Source: Spirodela intermedia
Taxonomy: Eukaryota > Streptophyta > Magnoliopsida > Alismatales > Araceae
Direction: 5' to 3'
NCBI GenBank assembly: GCA_902729315.2
Contig: LR746281.1
Coordinates: 1,801,001-1,865,000, forward strand
Length of the DNA: 64,000 nucleotides
In this document: positions 35,815-48,479 of the stretch, in pieces
Layout of the letters: every line of letters starts with the position of its first letter
Position numbering within the stretch: position 1 is the first letter of the stretch
The notes under the pieces: generated by a model
Database searches by the model: none
Told to the model about the DNA's origin: nothing
Seen by the model: only the letters and a program-made list of their open reading frames with translations
Made by a program: the position numbers and the translations under genes

Positions 35815-36998
35815 ATGTGGGTTCCTAATTTTTATAGTCAACGCCTTCATTTGTGGAGTTTGTCAGTGGACCCCGTCTTCTGAAGTAGCGTAGGTCGATT
35901 CGGGGCTATTCTTCGTTTGCACATCCCTCAAGATGATGTAATATCTCAAGCTTTAATTGGACATGTTGACTGTAAATATTCACGTGACTTTCGTTGACTG
36001 TGGTAGTGGCTGGAAGGACTAATTTGCCCGAGTTTTCAGTTGGGATCATGTCTCTAAAATAATAACAAAGTCAACAATGTTCAACTTGAGAGCAATAATA
36101 CTCATCTCCCAGGTCAACGCACTTGAGAGCCCGTGGACAGGTGCATCTCTTAAAATAGGGATGAGAAACACGAGAGGGCAATCCCTCTCTCTCTCTCTCC
36201 CCTTCCGTCTCCCGCGCCCCCTCCTCCGGTGTCAGATAGTAAAATTTGTACATTATTCTATCTCTGATTTGACGTCACACAGAACTCCTTGCAGCACAAG
36301 GTGTTGCTGCGATATGATCGTGATCTCTCGGGTAGGCAGAGAGAGAGAGATAGAGAAAGAGAGAGAGAGAGAGAGAGAGATAGAGAAAGAGAGAGAGAGA
36401 GAGAGGTTTGCTCTGAGTCTACAGGATGAGTCCCCCCTTCTCGTCGCCACGATCTTCACTTCCGGCCGGCTCTGCAAATTCCATCCCTCTACTCGATACT
36501 GGCCGGACCTGCCACCGGCCACAGCTGTACTGGTCCACAGTCTTCTGCTGCAGTAACCCTAGTGGGCTAGCTCGCAGGGACCGCTCCATTACGTAAGGAA
36601 GCTAGCGAGAGAGAGAGAAAGAGACCAATGTTTCTCCCCCGAGCAGCGTCTGGAATCTGACCTACAGCAGAAAGTGCTCCAAGCTTGCCAGTCCTCGGGT
36701 CAACCGCCCTCCCGGAGGTCAGATTCCCTGCACGCCCCTCCTTCCATGTTAGTTTGACGAGTTTGCCATGGATGCTCGGGGAGTGAGGAGGAGCCTCCTC
36801 CGGTGACCCTCTCTCTCCCCCTCTGCGCATCTATCGTCTATATATTGGCCGCCGCCGAAGCTCCGGTAGTAAAAGTCAACGAGCCCCATTGGAAAAAATT
36901 AGGCACAGTACCGTGAGAAGATAGATGGAAGCATCAGCCACCCTCCATCCTCCGGCTGCGCTGGACCGTCGCAGAGTCAAATTCCTCTCTGGGTCAAC
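35563..36998. other. Spacer between the convergent L11 and bHLH genes
   Basis: The 3' flanks of two convergent genes. It holds GA microsatellites at 35783-35810 and 36337-36405. No gene is recognised. Confidence 0.5.
36337..36405. repeat. Interrupted (GA)n microsatellite
   Basis: GA runs with TAGAGAAA interruptions occurring twice, which suggests the interrupted unit itself duplicated. Confidence 0.95.
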
Positions 36999-37546
36999 TC
37001 AGCACGAGGAGTTGATGAAGGAGAAGATCTGATGCGCCGCCGCCGCAATCTGGTCGGCCGAGCACAGCGCACACTGCTCCTCCATCTGCCAAACCCGGGC
37101 AAAAGCTTGAGCAGGCGAAGGTTTTTCTTACTACTTCTGTACAATCATGGCGGTGGATTAGGGTTTTGCTTACCTTTAGGTTGAAGCAGTAGAAGACGGA
37201 GTCGTCGAGGGAGGTGACGTTGAGATGGAGCACCGTCAGATGGAGCTCCTCCAGCGCCGCCACGGCCCTCAGAAGCTGCGCCGGCCGCCGCTGCGTCAGC
37301 ACTCTAAGGTTCACGTGGGCCTGCACCACCGTGGCCTCCACGTCCGCCACCGCCGTGGTCCTCCGCCCGCCGGCGGCGACGCCGCCGCCGTAGCACCCCT
37401 CGGCGGGTTCTTCCTCCTCTGCCTTCGAAGCACCGAAGGGGGACGACGCCGATGAAGATAACGACGCCGGCGAGGTGGCAGCGGGAAACGGTGACGTGTA
37501 CGTCGTGTACTGCGGCGAAGCGAAGAAGTCGCGGAAAGGGGCGGTG

Positions 37547-37577
<31 letters not shown>

Positions 37578-38469
37578 TCCATCTCGAGCGCCGCTGCTTC
37601 TCAGCCTGGAGCGACTGGAGCAGCTGCTCCAGCTCTTTAACAAAGTCAATGGCGCCGCCCACGATCGAAGCCTGGTCTCCCTGAGAGGTGAAACCAGTCA
37701 ACCCAACCACAACCGCCCGGTACGTAAAAATCACGAGAGACGTTGACCAAACGGGCGATGGCGTTGACGTACGCGTTGGACGAACGAGGGGGGCATGAGG
37801 GAACGCAGGGAGGTGAGGTGGTCGTTCATAAGCCGCCGGCGGTTGCGCTCCACCGCAATGTGCGTCATCCTCTGGCTCTCTACCTCCTCCACGTTCCTCG
37901 CGGTCCGTCGCAATCTCTTCCGCTTCCTCTTCGCCGCCGCCGGCCCTTCTCTCTTTCCCACCACGGCGGCGCCGCCGGTGGCGACGGTCTTCGCAGCGGC
38001 GGCGGCGGCGCCGCTGGGCTCCTGCTTGGACATCGACTCCGATGTGTGGGTGACGCAGCTGTCCAGCTCCCGGCACCAAGGCTCGGCTTCGGGGGGCCAC
38101 TCCTCGCCGCCCCACGGCGGCGGCGGTGGCGGCGGATGGTACACCGGCGGGCGGCGGAGGCGCTCCTCCTGCAGCCTCAGTAGCAGCTGGAAGGCGCCGG
38201 GCTCCGGCGGAGCAGCTCGCTGGTCTTGTTCCTCCAGGAGCATGTGGAGGAAGGGCATCTGGAGGTGATGGTGCGACGCCATGAAGCCCTCTTCTTCCTC
38301 TCCGCGGGACTGTTCTCAGAGAAGAACCGAGCCAAAAAAAATTCAACACAGTGAAGAAGATCAGCCTCCATGGCTGGCCGGATAATTCCGCAGGAAGAAG
38401 AATAAGAAGAAGAAGAGGGACGGAGAGGTACATAAGACTCACGATTTGATTGATGTGCCCTTGTAGCAT
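36999..38469 (-). CDS. bHLH transcription factor, group Ia (bHLH57/67/70 type)
   Basis: Model: exons 38469-38443, 38309-37773, 37680-37174 and 37085-36999 (385 aa). The basic region [16 protein letters not shown] has the H-E-R pattern for E-box/G-box binding. The helix-loop-helix continues through [10 protein letters not shown] and, across the second intron, [24 protein letters not shown], the group Ia signature shared with FAMA, SPCH and MUTE. The C-terminal ACT-like region ([43 protein letters not shown]) is typical. The N-terminal PFLHMLLEE and DSCVTH motifs point to the bHLH57/67/70 subgroup rather than to the stomatal trio. The first exon encodes only MLQGHINQI. It is supported by a GTGAGT donor, an in-frame acceptor and similarity to the start of bHLH57-type proteins. 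If it is wrong, the ATG at 38282 gives 367 aa. The gene is head to head with LHY. Confidence 0.88.
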
Positions 38470-39364
38470 GGAGGCGGGTTGGTGGAGGAGGTACAGAGAG
38501 AGACTCCGCCCCCCCTCTCTCTCTCTCTCTAGCTTTCTTCCCCGTGTTTCTTTAAGAGGAGGGAATCAACTCCAGTAGCTTCCTGTCATTCCCCTCCATG
38601 GACAGCGGCCCAGAATACCTGGAGAAGTAAATGCAGCGGGCGGCGACGACGTCGGGGGAGGTGATGGGGGGAGAGGAGGTAGGTGGAAAGCTTGATGGGG
38701 GAGGGGGGAGCCGAGAAAGAGGAGGCCTTGGAGGTAGTGAGAAATGGAAACTGTCGATAGGACTGGATAAATAACCCCCACGAGCAAACCCACCTCGCCG
38801 TGGACGCTGATGAGCTTTTAGAGAGAGAGAGACGGGATTACAGACGAGAGAGACTGCCCCTCAGCTAGGGTAGCAGATTGCTCCTGTATGCATCATTGCT
38901 GCCTGTTGGGTAGCAGAGTTGTCCTCCTGCTGGGTCTGTCCTTGGCGAGCCCACAGTCTCTCTCTTCTCTCTCTATCTCCTCGATAAAAAAGCAGGCTGA
39001 ATAGAGATCACCAGATTGCGCGGGTGAAACCCTGGTTTTGACCTCGGCTCTGACGAGGGTCTTCGCATCCCCACCGTCCGTTCGGCGTGGATCCGCCGCA
39101 ACGAATATATCTGAAAAGGACGCAGCAGTAAGAAAAAAAAGGGTCCCCTCTGAAGGTCCTCTGCATGGCTACTGTCAGCGCCCTCCGGGGAGTCCTGACA
39201 CCATTGCTGTAAAGCTCTCTGGGTTGACCTCCTTCCTCCCTCCGTCCCTCCGTCCCTCCGTCCCTCACTCCCTCCGTCCCTCACTCCCTCCGTCCTCCCT
39301 CTCCGTCCCTCGCAAACCACTTCCCCTCGTACTCACTCCCCTGATCCTACTGTAACAAGCTAGC

Positions 39365-39367
39365 GAG

Positions 39368-39413
<46 letters not shown>

Positions 39414-39419
39414 CGAGAG
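39365..39419. repeat. (GA)n microsatellite
   Basis: A 55 bp GA run with occasional GC interruptions, in the bHLH-LHY spacer. Confidence 0.95.
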
Positions 39420-39532
39420 GGGGGGGTCGTCCATGATGGGGAATCTTCCAGCGCTAAGGGCCATTGTCCATAGTTGCAGAGGAGTGTTCAACCACGACGG
39501 GTGCGGACGAGCTCGCCGGAGAAGAAGACGTT

Positions 39533-39538
<6 letters not shown>

Positions 39539-39579
<41 letters not shown>
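39539..39579. repeat. (GA)n microsatellite
   Basis: An uninterrupted GA run of about 20 units, the second in the bHLH-LHY spacer. Confidence 0.95.
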
Positions 39580-39584
<5 letters not shown>

Positions 39585-40349
39585 AGATTACCGCGCAGGA
39601 AAACGGTGAGAAAGCGGCATATAATATGGCGGATAAATCAGCCGGAAGAAGTAGTGACCCTGCGGGAACCGCGAGAGGCGACAAAACTTTGGCAGTGGGC
39701 ACGGCGCGCAGAGAGAGAGAGATGAAGGTAACCGCAGCAAGTAGACAGAGGAAATTATGAATGGGTACGTCTGCGGCGGTGAGGGGATCGATCTTCCGAT
39801 GGGGATCTCGTCCTCGAATTCTTCTTCTGCCCAATCTTGTAAATTGAACCAGAGATAGAGACCAGAGACTGGATACGTGAGAGTAAGAGCAGAAGATTTC
39901 AAGCATCTTATCATCTCTGCAACCTCATCTCCCCTCTGCTTCTACAATCCCGGAGCAATCCTGGGCCTTCGTCTCCTCTTCTTCCTCCCTCTTTCGCCTT
40001 GTCCTCAGAGGAAGCCAAGCCTTCGCCGATCTCAGTGGTAAGGTACCGCGCACTTTCGTGGAACCGAGAAAACCGTCCGCGGCCCATCAAATTTTGAAAT
40101 CTGATTCCGCCGTACGCGAACGATCCTGTTTGGGGGAACTTCGCGGAATTGGATTCTCAGTGCCAGTCAGCTCTCCCAACGGCGCCGTGTCGTTGGCCGC
40201 TCGGATCGCAGTCGGGCCCACTCTCCGTGCAGGTTCCACGTCATCGTGGACTTCGTGGCGTGGATTTCCCGCCGCCTGACATTTCCGAAAACGACCCTCC
40301 TCTGTCTGTCTTAGCCTGATCGCTGACCGGCTATAGCCGGTGGGCTAGC

Positions 40350-40355
40350 CACGTG
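40350..40355. promoter_or_regulatory. G-box (CACGTG) upstream of LHY
   Basis: A palindromic core in the context gccacgtggc, 1.0 kb before the LHY start codon and possibly close to the transcription start if the leader is long. PRR proteins are known to associate with G-box regions of the CCA1 and LHY promoters through bHLH/bZIP partners; activity here is inferred. Confidence 0.5.
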
Positions 40356-41349
40356 GCAAGAATAGCGCGAAAGGGCTCACCCGTTCCTCCCGCGGGCCCC
40401 ACGATTTGTGGCCTGGAACCGGACACTTTTACGCGGCTCCCGCGGCCTCACAAAAGAGTACGGCAGCCATATTATCTTCCACGGGTGGCGTTAACTGAAA
40501 TACCTAAACTGCCCTCCAACCCTGGACCTGTTCGTGGTCTGGAAGTGCTCCCTCCCTCCTCCCACGATGCCCTTGCGACCCTTCTGGCAAAAAGCGCAGC
40601 CCGAGCTCACGCTGGCCACTAAAAAGCCGCCACTTGGCGCGATCTGGGAGCCTCCCACGCTCTCTTCTCCAGGAATTTTCCCTACTCGGAAATCCGGCAG
40701 AAAAGATAGTGGCTGAGATTTATCCAGTTCCTCTCCCCCTCCCCCGAGCTGGTTTTAGCGGCTCCTGGCCCCAGACCTCGTCTCTCTTCTTCGTCTGCTC
40801 CGCCCAAGGGCCAAGTGCTGGAGATCGGTCGCAGCGGAGGGGCTCTGATCTGGACGCAGGGCAGCTGCACGGGGGAGGACTCGTGGGAGAATTGGGAGAG
40901 AGGGAAGCGCGGCGATGAGAAAGAGAAGAAGAAGAGAGGATTAGAGGTGGTCTTTGCTTTTTCTTTCAAGCGTAGGTCCCCCGGAAGTACGGTCTGGTCT
41001 TCTCTCGGATCTAGAGTCTAAGGGTTCTGGGGAGGTGACTTGGCGCCGCCTTTTTTTGATCTTTGTTTGTCCTGCTCGTCCGGCAGCGGAGCCACAGTGG
41101 CGCCGGATTTGATCTGGTGAGGAATCAGAAACGGTCCTTTTGGTTGGTTCTGTGATTTTTCTTTTGGATGTCAGCTGCTTGCGGATGGTGCTCGTTTTGC
41201 AGTTTAGTTTTTTTTGAGTCATGAGGTATTATTTGTCTCATCTGGTTGAGCGTCTGGTTGGAGACATGGAAGGAGGATGCATACTCGTTGTAGAAGATAT
41301 GAAGTGAGCTGGTCCGCGCTTTTTGCTCTTTTTCGTGTAAACTGCGGTG

Positions 41350-44300
41350 ATGGAGGCATGTTCCTCTGGAGAGGACTTGATCGTAAAGGTAGTGTCCTGC
41401 CGGAATTCTTAATACCGTTTTAAGTCTAAATAGTTCTCAGTTGATAATTTTAGTTAGTTTCTGTTGTTGACATGGATGTAGGCAAGGAAACCATACACTA
41501 TTACAAAACAGCGGGAGAGGTGGACCGAGGAGGAGCACAACAGGTTTCTGGAAGCTTTGAAACTATACGGAAGAGCTTGGCAGCGAATTGAAGGTTAGTC
41601 GATGGAAAATATTCTCCTCCCTTTCTCACCAAGAAAATGAATCTTTTGGATTTGCATAAATTCATGTGCTACAATCTGACAAGTGAATCTTATTCGTTCT
41701 GAATTGGGCACTTGTTCAGGGGTTGACATCCACAAGGGGGTGGTGACGTTGTAGCATTTTTTAAGCATTAAAGATCATTGATTCTTGCATGATAAAATCT
41801 TTCCACCGTGAAAATTTTTGAGTATCTTGGGCATTGAACAGAGCATATTGGCACAAAGACGGCTGTACAAATAAGAAGTCACGCACAAAAGTTCTTCTCA
41901 AAGGTGTGAGATTTTCGCTGTGTTGGTAAATCAAGCTTTATTTCTTCCTACTTTTACACACGTTAATTATGAAAGTAGGAGAAAAAATTGAGTTAAACAT
42001 TATTTTCGTTGCTAATTATGTTGTTGTGTACTCTTTAACGTTTACTTTCGTGATATCGTATAGTTCGTTTGTGATGCATGCTGCCTCTATTGGAATTTTT
42101 ACTAAATCAATGAGTATTTTTTCCGAGACTGCGGATCATGGTCAGAAATATGTTTAACTTTAGATTTATCTTTGTTGCTGCTCTGATTTCTTTTTACCAA
42201 GAACTGTTTAGGGTTCATTCCATGCCTATATGCAGGTCGATGGTAACATGGAGAGGGAACCATCCAGACCAAATATTTATTTATGAAGAAAACAATTCCA
42301 GCATAGCATGTTCTATCGTTGTCAAGTTAGATGTTTTTATTTATTCATTAAGGATAATTAGCATCCTAATTCAAGTTCATGTAGTTAGCTGTTAGACGGT
42401 GTCTGGGAGTATCAATACATTTGCTGCTATATGCTTAATTTGGGAATCATCAGAGTAGTTTTGTAAGAGGAACCTAGGATAGGTAATTGGAATGACTCCT
42501 ACGTCATCAGTAAGTCTTATGATCAACCGAAGGAGAATTTCATAGCCCATAGTGGTTTGAATTCAAGAAGACCGCCTGATTGACCGGGTTTGATCTTAAT
42601 CCAAATCAGGATTGTATTGAACCAAATTGCCAATACAACTGAAATGAGAGCCTAGTAAATTTCGTATTACCATTTCCATGTTGATTTGGCTCAGATGACT
42701 CAACACTTGTCAACAGCTTAAAGATCTTTCACAGCGGTTATTTAAGATTTTTTTAGTCAGATAAATCATTAGAGTAGCTTAGACAAACCTTCCATTTTTC
42801 CTCCGTAATGATCAACTTAAGGTTACGAATCTTCATTTATATACTACGTCCACTTAGGATTTATTTTTAGCTGTATTCTCAGAGATTCCATTGTTGGAAG
42901 TCACAAGTCCAAGGAATTTCGTCCCCGTCAAAGTTTGTCTGTGCTGATGTTTAGGATTCCACTTTTGAGACAGTAAACTTTTGGAGAGAATTTTGAATTT
43001 TTACTTTTGACAGCTTGATAATCCATAGACATAGTGAAAACATACTTAGAATATATGAAACTTGGTCTTTAAAATCCTTCAATGTCGTAAAAATACTGGG
43101 CTGATTGTATCGAGTTCTCAAGTGAAATATGCATGACAATCATGCAAAATCATACTCTATATTTTCAATTATTCTCATTTCGAGTAGAGCTTGAATAGGA
43201 TAAATCTGCGAACAACCTCAAAATTTATGGATGAAAATGGAGTACCCATAGTGACACACTCCCTGGAAACTGTTTCTATCGAGTCTTGAAACCATGTGTT
43301 CGACAGTAAATGATCGAAGATCGTACTCTAATGCGCACTAGAGTTGGTATGTGCTGTTATGAATTAATAATAACCTGAGTCAAAGTCTCAACTCATCATG
43401 GAAAGCATTCAATAAATTCTTAATCAGATGAATACCATATCTTATACTCATCTGATGCTGGTGCCACACTCTAAGGTTTCGTTATAATTGAATAGTAAGC
43501 TCTGTCACATTATTTTATTAATCCCAATAATTCATTCAACGAAAACACGCCACGACAGGCCAATGGTAACGTCTATAAATTGTCACTTATTATATTTATA
43601 ATTTTTCAATCACGTTTTTAGTTTTTGCCTTCTAGAATGGTACTTGAGCAGATATGTGTCTGTCCCTTCGTAGATTGTATTCCCTCTTTTCACTTGTATC
43701 TCCTCTCCATAACACTCTAAAAATTTCCCATTTTTCTCTTGTAATAAGGTGATTAACGGATAATAATATTAGGCAGAGAGTATCTCCTCTCCTCTTCCTC
43801 CTCCTCCTCTAGATCCACCTTCCTACACCTAGAGGTGGGGTATTGGAGGGTATGATCCTTTGAACTGGATCAAATTTGGGGAAGAGGTGTGGGAGCGGGC
43901 AGTGGGAAACAAGGCTTTTCCCATTGCTCTCTGCCAGGGATGAGGATAATCTTGCATACCTCTCTGGCCAGCGGATTTAGGCCAATCCAGACTATAACCC
44001 CGTGTAAACTCAGAACCATCTATGTACCCTGTGGGCGTGAGGTTAGTCCAGTCCATTAGGCAGATCAATTTCTAGTTAAAAAATTAATATATGATTGGGA
44101 AGATGGTGAGAAATAGAAACAGGAAGATTGGATAATTCATGATTACCGTGGGAAATTATGGAACACATTTTTAACCTGAACTGTAGGAAATCGAGCTGTC
44201 TCTAACTTTTAGAGCTAAATCTTCTGTATTGCATCATAAAGTTGAACCATAGGATTGGCGCTTGGTCATTATGCTACTTTTCTCAACAGATGTGGTGATT

Positions 44301-47250
44301 TTGTATCATCATCATCCTATGGTCTTCTATGGCGGGTGTCCGTTTTGTTGAAAATTAGGCCGTTACTGTCCCTGCTTAAATTGCCACTTCCAAAGCAATT
44401 CTGGAAGTCTTTTGTCATTTTCTTCGATATAAATAGAACAAATACAGCTAAAACAGCTACAAAACATTCATCCAGGATACGATGGTGTGAGCTTCAAAGT
44501 GGATAAAGTGGTTAAGTACGCAAACTTTCAATCTCACGCAGGAAAATCGTCAAAAATTCCCCTTAGGACTTTCCATTTGAAGGTTATCCTTTCCCAACTC
44601 AAGTTAAAGCAACATGATTCTTAACTGCTTTCTCCCGGGGGGGGGGGCCAAAAACAGGTAAGAACCTCGATCCTACCTTATACTAGAAATTTCATGCTCT
44701 ATACCCATGAAAACAAATGAAGGAGGTCAGCCTTTCTATCTTCATATCTGATTTAAAGTGGACGAATACTTTCATTCTTCATAGCAAATCCCGCTTGAAT
44801 GGAGAAGAAATTTATTTCTTCAGTCCTTGGAGAAATACTTGGGCCGTGCCATTCGAAAGATGACCAGATGGGAGAATTGCCCACTTTGTTATTCATACTC
44901 TTATATTGTGGAGGGAAAAGCATGGAAGCATTACAGATCTGCAGATATGAGCCAGACATAATCACTTATTTTTGAGCTTTTTCTTTCCTGGTAAGACGCA
45001 TTTGAATGTGTGGGATATGCTTTCTTTTGAATGTTCTTGATTTTTTGTGCTGAAGACCACTCTTAGTTTATTTTATCAAGCTTGATATAACGATGCGTTC
45101 GATTTCTAATAGAAAACTTACTTCCAGTTAGAAAAAGAAGCCGTATCTAAAGGCATTCCTTTGGGACAAGTTCATGATATAGAGATTCCTCCTCCACGCC
45201 CTAAACGAAAACCGACCAATCCATATCCTCGAAAGATTGGTGTTGGCACCGCGTGCCCGTCTGGGGGAGGAAAAGACGATATACCATTAACATATATTTC
45301 TTCTTTACATTCCAAGGAAAAAGCAGAAGACCTGCGACGCGATTCTCATGACGAGGTACGAACCCCCCACCGTCTCTTCCTCCCCACCAACCCTCTTTTC
45401 CCTCTCTAACCTCTGGCTCCTGTTTATTTCTCCTTCTTATCAGAAACAGGCAGGAACGAAATCATTGAAAAGAACGAAAGAGACTTGTAGTGATAGCAAG
45501 TCCTCAGGGGCCCTCTCCCTCTTCCACGAGGGGCCATGTCCTTCCACCCCTTCCTCAAGCAAATCCACCGTCGACCCCCGTACCCCCCTGCTGAAGGAAC
45601 CCAAAAACAGCCCCACAGTGAATCAGCCTCCCCCCACAGACACACAGAAGAATCCCAGGGCTCCAGACATGGCAGCTATGGACGTCAGAAAGCATGGTGA
45701 TGGACCTACTAGCGTCGGCGCTCAGGTCAAATTATCCCAAGAAAGAACATCCGGGCTGGTAACCAACGAGCTTAAAGGCAAGATGAGCTGCCCGAAGCAG
45801 ATCACGGTGTACCCTCTGGAGGGTGATAACAGCGGAAATCCGAGAAGGGGAGTCTCTGAAGTCTGCAACCACGCGGGAGCCCATTCAAACCCCAGCCTGG
45901 TCGCCATTCCCTCTCCATCTGCCGTGACCTCTGCTCATCAAGCTTTCCCAGCTTTCCCTCCTCCCTTCGCCCAATTCTGCTGCACTCAAGACGTCTACAG
46001 ATCCTTCCCCAACATCCCATCCACATTCTCCAGCCACCTGATGTCAACGCTGCTTCAGAATCCGGCGGCCCATGCAGCGGCCAGCCTGGCGGCTTCCTTC
46101 TGGTTGACTTCCGACGTCGAAGCCTCCAGTGATTCTGCGCCGGAGACCTTCAGCGGCAGGCAGATGAGCTCCCCTCCTCCTAGCATGGCGGCGATCGCTG
46201 CCGCCACCGTCGCAGCGGCGTCCGCGTGGTGGGCCACCCACGGCCCACTGCCATTCTGCTACCCTTCCTTCAACAGCTGCTTCGCATTTGCTCCAGCGCC
46301 GCCCACAAGCGCCGCCCCGAGGACTGAAACTGCTCCAGGCACGCAGGACGGGGACAACAAAGAGGAGGTCTCCGATGCCCTGGAAGCAAAGGCGTCGCCT
46401 TTATCGTCCACAGACTCCAACCCAAGTGGGAAAGGAGGGAGCCCAGGGGAGAGGGAAGAGAAAGCCGGAGGCCCACCGCAGAACCAGCTGAACTCGGCGC
46501 CGGACTCTTCTGGGCTCGAAGAATCCGTCGGAGGGAAGGGGAAAAACCAGGTTGATCGCTCTTCTTGCGGCTCCAACACCCCCGGCAGCGAAGTGGAAAC
46601 AGATACTGTGCAGGCCAGCCTGGACAAGGGAGAGGAAGAGCCCAAAGAGGATGATCTCTCCGTTCATCCCCAGGCCGTTGACCCGAATGGCCGCAGGGCG
46701 AGGAGCAGCGTCGGCAACGTGGCCTCCGACCCATGGAAAGAAGTCTCCAAGGAGGTGTGCCCATCTAGGAGTTTCTTCGAAAATAGATACCACACAGAGC
46801 TTCAGAGCTTCTTCTGCTGCTTCTTCTTCCTCCTTTTCTCTGATAGTTCCTTCCTTCCAGGGCCGGCTCGCCTTTCAAGCGCTCTTCTCCAGAGAAGTGC
46901 TCCCGCAGAGCTTCTCGCCCCCGCAGGGCGAGGACGGCAAGGAGGAGAACGTCGCAGCGCCAGGAGCAGCAGCTGCCTCACTGCCGCCCCCCGAAGTCAA
47001 CCACCATGACCACGCCCGCGTTTTCCATGCAGTTGACAAGAACTCTTCCACCCGTGAGGAGGACAAGGAGCGCAGCGCAGACAGAGGAGGCCCTCCCCCC
47101 AGCGAGGTGGGTCAATGGCGGCTGAAGTCGCACTGCACGGGGTTTAAGCCTTACAAGAGGTGCTCGATGGAGGCCAAGGAGACCAAGACCGCGCCCGACG
47201 AGGACAAATGTAACAAGAGAATACGTTTGGAGGGTGAGGCCTCGATGTGA
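41350..47250 (+). CDS. LHY: Circadian clock MYB factor LHY (CCA1/LHY family)
   Basis: Six coding exons (41350-41388, 41482-41593, 41842-41903, 45128-45355, 45444-46754, 46861-47250) give 713 aa. The single MYB-SHAQKYF repeat runs from [19 protein letters not shown] to [19 protein letters not shown] (about residues 14-76), followed by [19 protein letters not shown]. Long LHY-specific blocks follow: SHQAFPAF-like, [85 protein letters not shown] (across the last intron) and [15 protein letters not shown], ending in [11 protein letters not shown]. These blocks assign it to LHY proper and not to the RVE branches. LHY is a dawn repressor that binds evening elements. Intron 3 is very long (3,224 bp) and AT-rich; retention of such introns is known in LHY/CCA1 genes. 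Confidence 0.96.
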
Positions 47251-47948
47251 CTGTTCCCCCGCCCGGTTGATTATCTCCGGTAGGCTCTTTCTCCCTCTCC
47301 CTCCATGAACTCGATCGATCGTCCTCTTCGCATCCATTCTGTGGCTCGACGTCGAGACCTGGACTTGCGCGAGCTGCCGTTTTTCGTCTCATATTCTTTT
47401 GCACGGGATCTCTCCCATATTATATAGCAGCAGCGGGGTCCAAGTGCACAGAGATCATCACTAGGGGATTCCGGCTGGCTGGTTGGCTTCCTGGCTGGCG
47501 ATGTCGAGAATCTGTAAGTACCCCCTTCGCCCTGCCTCTCCCGTGCATAGTCTGTAAAAATAGGTACTTTCTCTGAAGAACTGGTGACCATGGTTGGAAC
47601 AAGATTGAACTTTTCTGCTTCATACTTGTTGATTGGTTTGAGTTCCGAGCTCAGTCTTACCGTTCTTCTCTCTCTGTCTGTCTCTCTGTGGGCTCTTTCT
47701 TGGTCCGAGTCTAAGAATGTGGGCTGGGTCACGCTGGGCTTCTGGAGTAGGCGGCTCATTAGCCTTACCCACTTCCACCTGCCTGCCTCCCTCCCTGCCT
47801 GCCACTTTTCTCGTTCTCTGACCAGATGTGGGCTTTCCTCTCTCATCCACATCTTTTTCTCTTCCGGGCTCGTCTTTTATGGCCCAGGTCTGCGAACGTG
47901 GGCTGTAAATCAGGTGTTCAAGTTAGCGTGCACAGGTAGAGAGGGAGG

Positions 47949-47987
<39 letters not shown>

Positions 47988-48225
47988 GACCTGCTCGTGA
48001 GGAGTTGATGGGCACATAACAGAGTCCCTCGTCTAATCATCACCAAAAGCCCAGAATAGGCCCAATAAGGCGCAAAGGCTGGAAGACCCCTTGAGTGGGA
48101 GTGCTGCCACTGGAGTGACCTTTTGGGAAATTCTTTCAAGAATCGTTTGCACAAAAAAATATAATATCATTACAATGTTCAGTCCATTTTAATATTATTC
48201 TTTGAACAACTTACCACCCTGATGC

Positions 48226-48432
48226 TAGCTAAGCATCTTCACCAAGGTGTACTCAGTCTATGTAGCAGTACTAAGATTCGTCCTAAGAAGGGGCTAGGTC
48301 TAAGTGCCTATCACCCACACCCAGAAGGGTAAAGATGTGTTTAGAGCTAGAGCAGTATCACGACAGGTAAACTCCCTTGAGGAGGGGTTAGACTTCAAGT
48401 TGCAATGCATGGGCCTGAAGGTACCTTGGTGA
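48226..48432. repeat. Small segment bounded by a 10 bp inverted repeat
   Basis: TCACCAAGGT (48239-48248) and its reverse complement ACCTTGGTGA (48423-48432) face each other about 175 bp apart. A near-palindrome gatgctagctaagcatc sits at the left end. This could be the trace of a MITE, but no target-site duplication was identified. Confidence 0.35.
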
Positions 48433-48479
48433 GTGACCATTCAGAACAATTCGAATTGCTTTTCTTGCATATATCTGAT

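Larger units (their letters stand above)
38470..41349. promoter_or_regulatory. Divergent bHLH-LHY intergenic region
   Basis: 2.9 kb between two transcription-factor genes read in opposite directions. It contains (GA)n runs at 39365-39419 and 39539-39579, a G-box at 40350-40355 and a repeated ccgtccct motif at 39239-39310. The LHY leader probably begins within 40.6-41.0 kb and, as in other LHY genes, may contain introns. No further gene is recognised. Confidence 0.55.

Noticed and set aside
37225-38268. Plus-strand open frames opposite the bHLH gene
   Set aside because: Low-complexity Arg/Pro/Ala translations caused by GC-rich codons of the real gene on the minus strand.
42745-42752. CCA1-binding-site-like AGATTTTT in LHY intron 3
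   Set aside because: An 8-mer in AT-rich intronic DNA is expected by chance several times.
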